DNA from: an uncultured Massilia sp.
Lineage (GTDB): Bacteria > Pseudomonadota > Gammaproteobacteria > Burkholderiales > Burkholderiaceae
DNA length: 64,000 nucleotides
Reading direction: 5' to 3'
Assembly: GCA_946886065.1 (NCBI GenBank)
Contig: CAMPHU010000002.1
Location: forward strand, 5,008-69,007
Shown here: positions 55,189-64,000 of the stretch, piece after piece
How the letters are laid out: each line of letters opens with the position of its first letter
Position numbering within the stretch: position 1 is the first letter of the stretch
Notes under the pieces: generated by a model
What the model saw: the letters and a program-made list of their open reading frames with translations, nothing else
Databases searched by the model: none
Told to the model about the DNA's origin: nothing
Program-made: the position numbers and the translations under genes

Positions 55189-57050
55189 TGGCGAATCAGC
55201 AACGCATGGACCGAGACCCGGATAAGTTCGCGCGGGCTGCCTTCGCGGACGGTCCGCGCTTGCTGGCCGATATCGGCGCCACCCACGCGCGCTTCGCGCT
55301 GCAGACCGCGCCGGGCCAGTTCCGCTCGGTGAGCGTGCTGCGCTGCGACGACTTCCCGGGCATCGTCCCGCTGCTGCGCCACTACCTGCAGGACCACGCG
55401 GACGTGTCCCTGCACCACGCCGCCTTCGCGGTAGCGAACCCGATCAGCGGCGACTACGTGCGCATGACCAACCGCGCCTGGGAGTTTTCCACCGACGCGG
55501 TGCGGCGCGAGCTGGGCCTGTCGACCCTCCTGATCGTCAACGACTTCACCGCGCTCGCCATGGCGATTCCGGGCTTCGCCCAGGAAGACCTGATGCAGGT
55601 GGGGCAGGGCAAGCCGGCCTCGAACGCCGTGATCGGCGTGCTGGGACCGGGCACGGGCCTGGGCGTGTCCGGCGTGATCCCAACGGCGGACGGCTTCGTC
55701 ACCCTCGGCTCCGAGGGCGGTCACGTGAACTTCGCGCCGGCCGACGAGCGCGAGTTCGCGATCCTTCAATTTGCCTGGCGCGAGTGGCAGCACGTGTCGA
55801 ACGAGCGCCTGATCTCCGGGCCGGGCATGGAAATCATCTACCGCGCGCTCGCGCAGCGTAATGGCGTCGACGCGCCGCCGCGTAGCGCAGCCGCCATCGT
55901 AGCCGGCGCGCTGGAAGCGGACGATCCGCTGTGCCTGGAAGTGCTGGAGTGCTTCTGCGGCATGCTGGGCGGGGCGGCGGCCAACCTGGCGGTGACCTTG
56001 GGCGCGTTTGGGGGCATCTTCATCGGCGGCGGCATCGTGCCGCGCATGGGAGAGTGGTTCTCGCGTTCGCCCTTCCGCGCGCGCTTCGAGGCCAAGGGGC
56101 GGTTCTCGACCTACCTGCAGGACATCCCGACCTACGTCATCACGACGCCGAACCCTGCCTTCCACGGCGTGGCGACCATCCTGGCCGAGCACCTGCGCGG
56201 CAGGAGCGGCGCCAACACGCTGATGGACCGCATCCAGCAACTGCGCCACGAACTCTCGCCGGCCGAGCAGCGCGTCGCCACCCTGGTCATCGAGCAGCCG
56301 CGCATGGTGCTCAATGAGCCGATCGCCGAGATCGCGCGCCTGGCCGACGTGAGCCAGCCGACCGTGATCCGCTTCTGCCGTTCGCTGGGTTTCCAGGGGC
56401 TGGCCGAGTTCAAGCTCAAGTTCGCGTCCAGCCTGACGGGCTCGATCCCGGTGCGCCACAGCCAGGTGCGCGTCAGCGACAGCACCCATGACTTGTCGGC
56501 CAAGGTGATCGACAACACGGTGTCGGCGATCCTGCGCTTCCGCGACCAGCTGGACGTGCGCTCGCTGGACCGCGCCATCGAGCTGGTGAGCAAGGCCAAG
56601 CGCGTGGAGTTCTACGCGATGGGCAATGCACGCGCGGTGGCGCTGGATGGGCAGCACAAATTCTTCCGCTTCCGGATTCCGACGGCGCTGTATGGCGACG
56701 CGCACCTGTTCAAGCTGGCCGCCGAGCTGCTGGGGCCGGGGGATGTGGTGATCGCGGTGTCGAATTCGGGGAATCTTCAAGAGCTGCTGGATGCGGTGGA
56801 TGCGGCGCGCGCGGTAGGCGCGGACGTGATCGCCATCAGCAACAGCCAGTCGCCACTGGCGCGCAAGGCCAGTGTTTGCCTGGCGGTGGATCATGCGGAG
56901 GACAGCACCAGCTTCCTGTCGATGATCTCGCGCATTCTGCAGCTGCTGTTCATCGACATCATGGCGGTGGGGATTTCGGTGGATGGGCAGCATGGGCAGG
57001 CGCAGGGTGAAGAGCCACACCGCCTTCTTATCTCGCACCTCGATAGCTGA
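55188..57050 (+). CDS. glk: bifunctional glucokinase / RpiR-HexR-type regulator, copy 2
   Basis: This 620-residue paralogue of the 44940 gene has the same order: glucokinase (LLADIGATHARF, NDFTALAMA, GPGTGLGVSG), RpiR helix-turn-helix and SIS domain. The recognition region EIARLADVSQPTVIRFCRSL is identical in the two copies, so both should bind the same operators. The SIS halves differ more (for example ELVSKAKRVEF against EILRRARRVEF). Its start overlaps the alpha-glucosidase stop by one base. A strong terminator follows. It probably phosphorylates the glucose released by the upstream enzyme and feeds back on the locus. Confidence 0.92.
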   Translation: MANQQRMDRDPDKFARAAFADGPRLLADIGATHARFALQTAPGQFRSVSVLRCDDFPGIVPLLRHYLQDHADVSLHHAAFAVANPISGDYVRMTNRAWEFSTDAVRRELGLSTLLIVNDFTALAMAIPGFAQEDLMQVGQGKPASNAVIGVLGPGTGLGVSGVIPTADGFVTLGSEGGHVNFAPADEREFAILQFAWREWQHVSNERLISGPGMEIIYRALAQRNGVDAPPRSAAAIVAGALEADDPLCLEVLECFCGMLGGAAANLAVTLGAFGGIFIGGGIVPRMGEWFSRSPFRARFEAKGRFSTYLQDIPTYVITTPNPAFHGVATILAEHLRGRSGANTLMDRIQQLRHELSPAEQRVATLVIEQPRMVLNEPIAEIARLADVSQPTVIRFCRSLGFQGLAEFKLKFASSLTGSIPVRHSQVRVSDSTHDLSAKVIDNTVSAILRFRDQLDVRSLDRAIELVSKAKRVEFYAMGNARAVALDGQHKFFRFRIPTALYGDAHLFKLAAELLGPGDVVIAVSNSGNLQELLDAVDAARAVGADVIAISNSQSPLARKASVCLAVDHAEDSTSFLSMISRILQLLFIDIMAVGISVDGQHGQAQGEEPHRLLISHLDS

Positions 57051-57070
57051 AACACGACAGTTAGCGCACG

Positions 57071-57106
57071 AACCGTCTCCCGGCGAAGGCCGGGGAGACG
57101 GTTTTT
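57071..57106 (+). terminator. terminator after the second glucokinase fusion
   Basis: AACCGTCTCC (57071-57080) pairs with GGAGACGGTT (57094-57103), with extra inner pairing around GGCGAAGGCC, and is followed by TTTTT. Its core also matches the GGCGAAGGCC-type repeat family. Confidence 0.9.
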
Positions 57107-57144
57107 AGAGTAACTCAGGGATATCAGGTTGCGGCCCGCCGCGT

Positions 57145-57612
57145 TCAATCCGCGCTCTTGAGCTCCACCCGCTTGATCTTGCGCCGCCACTCCTGCAGGC
57201 TCAGCAGCTTGTCCGTCTCGACCTCTTCAACCAGGATCTCATCCCCGGTCTGCGACACCAGGAAGTTCTCCCGCCGGCGCACATCCTCCGCGCGGTTCTC
57301 GACGAAGGTCAGCTGGTAGTACTTCTTGCCATTGATCTCGCGCGGAACCGGATCGTCCTCGATCACCGCCCCATGCGCCTTGCCGCCCGAGCGCTTTTCG
57401 ATTTGATCCGACCAGGCCTTCAGTTCCGGCAGTTCGAGCAGCGAGCTCATGGCCTGCTCCTTGGTCCGCTCCACCGGTGCGGCCGGCTTTTCGGCGGCCG
57501 GTTGCGGCGGCGCTTCGCGCTCGGCGCGCTTGCAGCCGGCAAAGGCACAGGCGAGCGCCAGCGATACGGCGAGCAGGCGCAGGGAAGAAGGGAAAGCGGC
57601 GCGATCGGACAT
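57145..57612 (-). CDS. putative lipoprotein
   Basis: This 155-residue protein has a lipoprotein signal (LLAVSLALACAFAGC, lipobox AFAGC). A Pro/Ala-rich linker and a small domain follow (INGKKYYQLTFVENRAEDVRRREN, then GDEILVEEVETDKLLSLQEW) that I do not recognise. It is probably anchored in the outer membrane facing the periplasm. It stands alone and is convergent with the glucokinase fusion operon. Confidence 0.8.
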   Translation of the reverse strand: MSDRAAFPSSLRLLAVSLALACAFAGCKRAEREAPPQPAAEKPAAPVERTKEQAMSSLLELPELKAWSDQIEKRSGGKAHGAVIEDDPVPREINGKKYYQLTFVENRAEDVRRRENFLVSQTGDEILVEEVETDKLLSLQEWRRKIKRVELKSAD

Positions 57613-57685
57613 GGGAAGCCTCGTAGGGTGAGGCGGTCATACTAAACGATGCCTGTCCGCGCGGCAACAGATGAGCTGGCTTGGC

Positions 57686-58024
57686 CTAGCGGAAGTAAAA
57701 GCTGCCGTGGATCGAGACGCCCGGCTCGACATAGACCGGACGCGGCCGCACGTACACCGGACGCGGCTCCACGTAATAGACCACCGGTTCCTCGTAGCGG
57801 TAGCGGTCGTGGTAGACATGGCGCGGGGCGCGGCACTTGCGCTTTTCCTTGTAGTCGCCGTTGCGCTTGAACTTGCGCTCGACCTTGCAGTGGCCGTCCC
57901 AATAGGATTCCTTGTACTCGCGCTGGTAGCCGTGGCGGCGCTCGTGCTTCCATGAGTCGGCGCTGGCCGGGGCCTGGACGGCGAACAGCAGGGCAGGCAG
58001 GAGGAACATCGAAAATCGTTTCAT
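57686..58024 (-). CDS. small secreted Tyr/Arg-rich protein
   Basis: This 112-residue protein has a signal peptide (FSMFLLPALLFAVQAPASA). The mature part is highly basic and Tyr-rich, with a Cys pair (GHCKVERKF and KRKCRAP). It ends in repeated VEPRPVYVRPRPVYVEPG units followed by SIHGSFYFR. The repeats and aromatic C terminus suggest cell-surface or outer-membrane association. No family is recognised. ATG at 58024 is chosen because the signal peptide begins there. Confidence 0.75.
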   Translation of the reverse strand: MKRFSMFLLPALLFAVQAPASADSWKHERRHGYQREYKESYWDGHCKVERKFKRNGDYKEKRKCRAPRHVYHDRYRYEEPVVYYVEPRPVYVRPRPVYVEPGVSIHGSFYFR

Positions 58025-58127
58025 GGGTCGTCCCCGTTCGTTGGATGTCTTTTCGCCACTGTAGCCGGCGGATGCACACCTTTCCGTCAACACGGCGAAA
58101 CAGATGTAAGCAAATGTGTCGACGGGC

Positions 58128-59024
58128 TCAGGCCGGCAGTGCGATCTCGCTGCGCAGGAAGTCGAACATCGCCTTCATGCGCCCGAGGTAGCGGGTATCC
58201 GGATGGGCCAGCGCCCACAAGCCGATGTCCAGTTCGGGCAGGGGTCCTTCGACGATGACGGCCTGCGGATGGTCGCGCAGGACCGCGAGCGGCACGATCC
58301 CCACGCCCATCCCGTTCACGACCGCACCGCCGACCGCCAGCAGGTTGCCGAGCCGGTGGCGCGGCGCCAGCTTCGGATAGTGCTGGCGGCGCCAGTGCTG
58401 GGAGGGATGGTCGGGCAGGCTGTCGTCGAGCGCGATCCAGTCCATCTCGCTGTAATGGCGGCCTTCCGGCTGCCCGGCCAGGTAGTCCTTGCCGGCATAG
58501 ACCGCCGAGCGCATGGTGCCGAGCCGGATGCCGACCAGGTGCTCGGGCGGCGCGGACGTCACGCGGATGGCGATGTCGGCGTCGCGCTGGCTCAGGTTGG
58601 CCAGCACGTTGGTGGTGACGAGTTCCAGGCCAATGCGCGGGTAAGCGGCGCTGAAACGCGGCAGCACCGGCAGCAGGACGCTGTGCAGCAGTGTGTCGGT
58701 CATGGTGAGGCGCAGCGCGCCGGACGGCTCGGCGGCCTGGTCGAAGGCGGCTTCGCGCGCTTCCTCGAGCTGGGCTTCGATCCGCTCCGCGTGGCTGGCC
58801 AGGGTACGCCCGAGTTCCGTCGCCACATAGCCCTGGCGGCCGCGCTCGAACAGCAGCTCGCCGATGTCCTTTTCGATGCGCTTGATCGAACGGAACACCG
58901 TGGAGGTGTCGACCCTCAGCCGCTCGGCCGCCCCGGCCAGGGTGCGGCCCCGGTGCAAGGCCAGGATGATCTCCAGGTCGGGCAGGCCGAGCTTCGATTG
59001 CGTCTTTGCATACGGTGGTTTCAT
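58128..59024 (-). CDS. LysR-family transcriptional regulator
   Basis: This 298-residue regulator has the LysR winged helix at the N terminus (LEIILALHRGRTLAGAAERL, then STVFRSIKRIEKDIG). A periplasmic-binding-protein-like effector domain follows (GALRLTMTDTLLHSVLLPVL). It is divergent from the DoxX-like gene, with only 73 bases between the start codons, so that gene is its likely target. The effector is unknown. Confidence 0.92.
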   Translation of the reverse strand: MKPPYAKTQSKLGLPDLEIILALHRGRTLAGAAERLRVDTSTVFRSIKRIEKDIGELLFERGRQGYVATELGRTLASHAERIEAQLEEAREAAFDQAAEPSGALRLTMTDTLLHSVLLPVLPRFSAAYPRIGLELVTTNVLANLSQRDADIAIRVTSAPPEHLVGIRLGTMRSAVYAGKDYLAGQPEGRHYSEMDWIALDDSLPDHPSQHWRRQHYPKLAPRHRLGNLLAVGGAVVNGMGVGIVPLAVLRDHPQAVIVEGPLPELDIGLWALAHPDTRYLGRMKAMFDFLRSEIALPA

Positions 59025-59097
59025 GGATGCCTATTTTACTTGCGTTCATGCATAGCTATGCTCATCCCATCCCAACCACCGAACGCAAGGAGCCATC

Positions 59098-59493
59098 ATG
59101 ACCGACCATCCCCGCCTATCGACCGCCGCACTGCTGCTGCGCCTCTTCCTCGGCGCCGCGTGGCTGTCCCATGCCGGCCTGACCCTGGCGGCCTTCTCCG
59201 TGCCCGGCATCGCCGTCTTCCTGGCGGAGCAGGGCATGCCTACGTCCCTGACCTGGATGGCGGGGCTGCTGGAGCTGGCAGGCGGTCTGCTGCTCGTGTT
59301 CGGCGTGCACGGCCGCGCGGCATCCTTCGCCATGCTGGCCTTGCTGGCCGATGCCTTGCCCGGCCCGGCCGGCAACGGCTATGCGCTGTTCCTGGCGGCC
59401 CTCTCGCTCATCCATCTCCTGGCCGGCGATGGCGCCGGCGCCATGCAGGCGGGACCCGCCGCGCGCCGTCATGCCGCGCCTGCACGCGCCTAG
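59098..59493 (+). CDS. DoxX-like membrane protein
   Basis: This 131-residue inner-membrane protein has four predicted helices (ALLLRLFLGAAWLSHAGLTL and others) and the GLLELAGGLLLVFG segment typical of DoxX/DoxD-like proteins. AAGGAG precedes the ATG. It is divergent from the LysR regulator, which may control it. The function of the family is poorly defined (redox or stress links). Confidence 0.83.
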   Translation: MTDHPRLSTAALLLRLFLGAAWLSHAGLTLAAFSVPGIAVFLAEQGMPTSLTWMAGLLELAGGLLLVFGVHGRAASFAMLALLADALPGPAGNGYALFLAALSLIHLLAGDGAGAMQAGPAARRHAAPARA

Positions 59494-59507
59494 CCTGCAA
59501 AATGCAA

Positions 59508-59539
59508 AAAGCCCGCAGGGCGCGAACCCTGCGGGCTTT
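59508..59539. terminator. bidirectional terminator between doxX-like gene and groEL
   Basis: AAAGCCCGCAGGG (59508-59520), a 6-base loop and CCCTGCGGGCTTT (59527-59539) form a 13-base perfect stem with A- and T-rich flanks. It should terminate both convergent transcripts. Confidence 0.9.
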
Positions 59540-59585
59540 CTTGTGGAGGCAGGCGCGGTTGCCCGCGCCGGGCTCTCGGGGGCAA

Positions 59586-61265
<1,680 letters not shown>

Positions 61266-61279
61266 CTAGAGGGGGAGGA

Positions 61280-61570
61280 TTACTGGGCCACGACGGCCAT
61301 GATGTCTTCTTCGCGCATCACCAGCAGTTCTTCGCCGTTGACCTTGACGGCCTGGCCGGAGTACTTGCCGAACAGCACGCGGTCGCCGACCTTCACTTCC
61401 AGCGGGCGAACCTGGCCGTTATCCTGCACCTTGCCGTTACCGACGGCGAGCACCTCACCCTGGTCCGGCTTCTCGGCGGCGGCATCAGGGATGATCAGGC
61501 CGGATGCAGTCTTGGTTTCCTGGTCGAGACGCTTCACGATTACGCGATCGTGCAGAGGACGAAGGTTCAT
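61280..61570 (-). CDS. groES: co-chaperonin GroES
   Basis: This 96-residue protein begins [14 protein letters not shown] and contains GEVLAVGNG and the conserved [14 protein letters not shown], the standard GroES fold that caps GroEL. ATG at 61570 has AAGGAG six bases upstream; a longer in-frame start at 61591 is rejected. It is the first gene of the operon. Confidence 0.97.
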   Translation of the reverse strand: MNLRPLHDRVIVKRLDQETKTASGLIIPDAAAEKPDQGEVLAVGNGKVQDNGQVRPLEVKVGDRVLFGKYSGQAVKVNGEELLVMREEDIMAVVAQ

Positions 61571-61660
61571 GCAAAACTCCTTATCTTTCAATGGTTTGAC
61601 TATCTATCAATTGCCGCCGCACCGGTTTTTGGTGCCGGCTGCGTCGGCTGCAAAGAGTTG

Positions 61661-61687
61661 TTAGCACTCTCTACTAACGAGTGCTAA
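61661..61687 (-). promoter_or_regulatory. CIRCE operator (HrcA site) of groESL
   Basis: TTAGCACTC-N9-GAGTGCTAA is a perfect match to the CIRCE inverted repeat bound by the heat-shock repressor HrcA. It begins at the last base of the groES promoter -10 box, so HrcA binding would block initiation. hrcA itself is not in the window. Confidence 0.96.
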
Positions 61688-61715
61688 TTATAGGGACGAT
61701 AATTACCCATTTCAA
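61687..61715 (-). promoter_or_regulatory. near-consensus promoter of groESL
   Basis: On the minus strand TTGAAA (61710-61715), a 17-base spacer and TATAAT (61687-61692) form an almost perfect sigma-70 promoter. The same stretch reads CTTGAAA...CCCTATAAT, partly like a sigma-32 promoter, so it may be used by both. CIRCE overlaps its downstream end. Confidence 0.88.
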
Positions 61716-61891
61716 GCCACAGTGTGACTTGTTTAACTGATCTTTTTGCGATGGCACAATCTAATGGAGGGATCGGCCGGCTTCGCCGCCCCTTGCCTGC
61801 CTGCCAAGCCCGGCAGGGTACACTCCCGGGAGCGTTCGTGCCGCACGACTGTGCCGCACGGGTAGCTATTGACTTTTCTGCAGCGATTCGG

Positions 61892-61921
61892 TTGACGGAA
61901 AAACCATCTCAGTCCTATAGT
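61892..61921 (+). promoter_or_regulatory. promoter directly at the zapB-like start codon
   Basis: TTGACG (61892-61897), an 18-base spacer and TATAGT (61916-61921). The -10 box ends five bases before the ATG at 61927, so the predicted transcription start falls on the start codon. Confidence 0.6.
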
Positions 61922-61926
61922 GTCGA

Positions 61927-62166
61927 ATGATTTCCGAATTCCAAGATCTCTCAGACAAAATCGACCGGCTCGCCCAGCTGACCCAGTCGCTGCGTGCGGA
62001 GAATTACCTGCTGCGCCAGGCCAACCACTTGCTGAGCGTCGAGAACGTCGCCTTCAAGGAGCGGCTGCAGGAAGCGCAGCGCCGCGTGGAAGCGCTGCTC
62101 GAGCAGCTGCCGCCGGCTCCGGATGCGGACGAGGGCGGCGCGGACGAAAGCGAGGCCACTCAATGA
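61927..62166 (+). CDS. ZapB-like coiled-coil protein
   Basis: This 79-residue protein is predicted to be almost entirely coiled coil (SDKIDRLAQLTQSLRAENYL, then HLLSVENVAFKERLQEAQRR), with an acidic tail. Size, composition and position before zapA match the ZapB-like/TIGR02449 division-ring proteins. No Shine-Dalgarno sequence precedes the ATG, and the promoter -10 box is five bases away, so the message may be leaderless. The stop overlaps the zapA start (ATGA). Confidence 0.82.
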   Translation: MISEFQDLSDKIDRLAQLTQSLRAENYLLRQANHLLSVENVAFKERLQEAQRRVEALLEQLPPAPDADEGGADESEATQ

Positions 62167-62474
62167 TCCATCTCGACGTCACCATCATGGGCCAGCCTTA
62201 TCGCCTGGCCTGCCGCGAGGGCGAGGAGCGCACCTTGCGCGAAGCCGTCCACTACCTCGACGGCAAGATGTGCGCGTTGCGCGATTCGGGCAAGGTCAAG
62301 GGGACGGACCGGATCGCGGTCATGGCCGCGCTGTCGGTCGCGGCCGAATTCCTGTCGGTGAAGTCGCCGCAGGGACCGCTGTCGGACATGTCGATCCTCG
62401 AAGTCAAGCAGAAGCTGGAAGCGATGCACACGGTCCTGGATAAAGCGCTCACTCCACAGGAAAATCTGTCCTGA
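62163..62474 (+). CDS. zapA: cell division protein ZapA
   Basis: This 103-residue protein begins MIHLDVTIMGQPYRLACREG and continues with AVHYLDGKMCALRDSGKVKG and RIAVMAALSVAAEFL, the ZapA fold. ZapA cross-links FtsZ filaments at the division ring. The four-base overlap with the ZapB-like gene indicates coupled translation. The 6S RNA gene follows, as is usual in proteobacteria. Confidence 0.93.
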   Translation: MIHLDVTIMGQPYRLACREGEERTLREAVHYLDGKMCALRDSGKVKGTDRIAVMAALSVAAEFLSVKSPQGPLSDMSILEVKQKLEAMHTVLDKALTPQENLS

Positions 62475-62487
62475 CGGTCAAAACCGT

Positions 62488-62515
62488 TTGACATGCCGGG
62501 CCAAGGGAGTAAACT
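62488..62515 (+). promoter_or_regulatory. promoter of the 6S RNA gene
   Basis: TTGACA (62488-62493), a 16-base spacer and TAAACT (62510-62515). The start would be near 62523, the 5' end of the 6S RNA. Confidence 0.7.
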
Positions 62516-62522
62516 GCGCACT

Positions 62523-62697
62523 ACCCTGCGGTGTTCGAGATTTGCCATATATTCCTTGAACCATTCTTACGCATAGGTTGTGGAACACGTTCGATGGGCG
62601 TGAGCGTCGCTAGTCCGACGAACCCGAAATTGATCTGACCGCGACCACCTTGAACCGTTCTGGTTCGGGATGCCGGCAGAAACGGCACAGGCGGGGC
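62523..62697 (+). ncRNA. ssrS: 6S RNA
   Basis: This RNA of about 175 bases binds the sigma-70 RNA polymerase holoenzyme and dampens transcription in stationary phase. Evidence is its position directly behind zapA, the conserved beta-proteobacterial 5' segment ACCCTGCGGTGTTCGAGATT with TTGCCATATATTCCTTGAAC following, the internal GATGGGCGTGAGCGTCGCTA, and a 3' end (GGCACAGGCGGGG) that can pair with the 5' end to form the closing stem. The exact ends are estimated. An independent promoter and a terminator flank it. Confidence 0.88.
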
Positions 62698-62707
62698 ACA
62701 GATACAG

Positions 62708-62743
62708 GCGGTTGCGCACTCGGTACGCAACCGCTTTTTTTTT
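62708..62743 (+). terminator. Rho-independent terminator after 6S RNA
   Basis: GCGGTTGCG (62708-62716) and CGCAACCGC (62726-62734) form a perfect 9-base stem followed by nine T residues. It is the strongest terminator in this region. Confidence 0.95.
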
Positions 62744-62796
62744 GCGCGCCGCCACCGGCGCGTTTGTTTTTGCGGTTTGTTTTATGTGGAGGCGCG

Positions 62797-63266
<470 letters not shown>

Positions 63267-63267
<1 letters not shown>

Positions 63268-64000
63268 TGGACGCCTGGCTGATTCTCGCCCTGCTGGCGA
63301 TGGGCACCTTCGGCGGCTTCGCGGCCGGTTTGCTCGGCATCGGCGGCGGCATGATCCTGGTGCCCTTCATTACCATGATCTTCACGGCGCGCGGCATCGC
63401 TCCCGAGCTGGTGGTGCACATGGCGATTGCGACCTCGCTGGCCACGATCCTGTTTACCTCGCTGTCCTCGATGCGCGCGCATCATTCGCACGGCGCGATC
63501 CTGTGGCCGGTGGTGAAGCTGCTGGCGCCGGGCATCGTCGTTGGCTCGTGGATCGGGCCGTGGTTCGGCAAGCAGATGAATGCGTCGGTGCTGGCGGCTT
63601 TCTTCGGTGTGTTCGTGGCCTTCTCGGCGACCCAGATGCTGATCGGGAAAAAGCCCGCCGCGGCGCGCGCGCTCCCGGGCTCGCCCGGCATGTTCGCCAC
63701 CGGAGGCCTGATCGGCACCCTGTCGGGCATCGTCGGCGCCGGCGGCGGCTTCGTGTCGGTGCCCTTCATGACCTGGTGCGGGGTGCGCATCCACAATGCG
63801 GTGGCCACCAGCGCCGCGCTGGGCTTCCCGATCGCGCTGTCCGGGACGCTCTCGAACATCTGGTTCGGCTGGGGCGAAGCGGGGCTGCCGCCGTATTCGC
63901 TCGGCTTCATCTATCTGCCGGCGCTGGCCATCATCGTGCTGGCCAGCGTGACCATGGCGCCGCTCGGCGCGCGCACCGCCCACCGCATGCCGGTGCGCCG
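63267..64000 (+). CDS. TauE/SafE-family permease, 3' end outside the window
   Basis: About 244 codons are visible and the frame runs off the right edge. The protein is very hydrophobic, with repeated Gly-rich motifs GLLGIGGGMILVPF and GIVGAGGGFVSVPF, the duplicated signature of TauE/SafE (formerly DUF81) anion permeases thought to export sulfite, sulfoacetate or similar anions. The ATG overlaps the EVE gene stop, so the two are translated together. Confidence 0.9.

Noticed and set aside
62475..62796. Small ORFs in the gap after zapA
   Set aside because: Their sequence is explained by the 6S RNA and its terminator, and none has a ribosome site.

Overview
The window is GC-rich, densely packed bacterial chromosome. 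I read it as a betaproteobacterium of the Oxalobacteraceae, close to Massilia/Telluria. The reasons are the Burkholderiales-type glucokinase-RpiR fusion proteins, the zapB-zapA-6S RNA order, a groESL operon with a CIRCE operator, and a TonB-dependent maltodextrin locus. This assignment is inference from gene content; no rRNA gene is present to confirm it. I see no tRNA, rRNA, CRISPR array, insertion sequence or prophage.

Region 1 (1-8.8 kb). After a divergent gene fragment comes a tight five-gene operon (about 524-8469). It encodes a zinc-ribbon protein, a membrane-anchored exported protein with a degenerate VWA-like domain, a small three-helix membrane protein, a 1206-residue tubulin/FtsZ-superfamily protein carrying the GGTGAGS loop and a C-terminal GYF_2-like module, and a zinc-ribbon plus transmembrane protein. 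A small lipoprotein gene follows. This is the best candidate for a poorly described system: a membrane-linked tubulin-like assembly. It is not ftsZ.

Region 2 (8.9-25 kb). These are mostly housekeeping and accessory genes: a periplasmic-TPR diguanylate cyclase; a DUF2243, DUF1326, DUF2182 cluster; a glutathione S-transferase and a WYL-type regulator; an ExoD-like protein with an alpha/beta hydrolase; a heterodimeric ABC exporter; a phasin; a cytosine-deaminase-like amidohydrolase; two GNAT acetyltransferases; and a diacylglycerol-kinase-like lipid kinase.

Region 3 (25-57 kb) is a starch/maltodextrin utilisation locus. Secreted or periplasmic enzymes (alpha-amylase, type I pullulanase, cyclomaltodextrinase-type GH13, a large six-hairpin glycosidase-like protein, an esterase) degrade alpha-glucans. 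A TonB-dependent receptor takes oligosaccharides across the outer membrane and an MFS symporter across the inner membrane. A cytoplasmic alpha-glucosidase, two glucokinase-RpiR/SIS fusions and phosphoglucomutase feed glucose into metabolism. Palindromes of the form TGTAGT-N3-ACTACA lie upstream of the cyclomaltodextrinase, TonB receptor, esterase and MFS genes. They look like HexR/RpiR-family operators, so the two kinase-regulator fusions may control this locus. A flavin-dependent tryptophan-halogenase-family gene sits directly behind the TonB receptor. A DEAD-box helicase, a GAF-GGDEF-EAL protein, an orphan receiver, a POT peptide transporter and others are interspersed.

Region 4 (57-64 kb) holds small secreted proteins, a LysR regulator, a DoxX-like protein, groEL/groES with CIRCE and a near-consensus promoter, zapB-like and zapA genes, the 6S RNA gene with promoter and terminator, an EVE-domain gene, and a TauE/SafE permease running off the end. 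All calls come from reading the sequence; no database search was possible.
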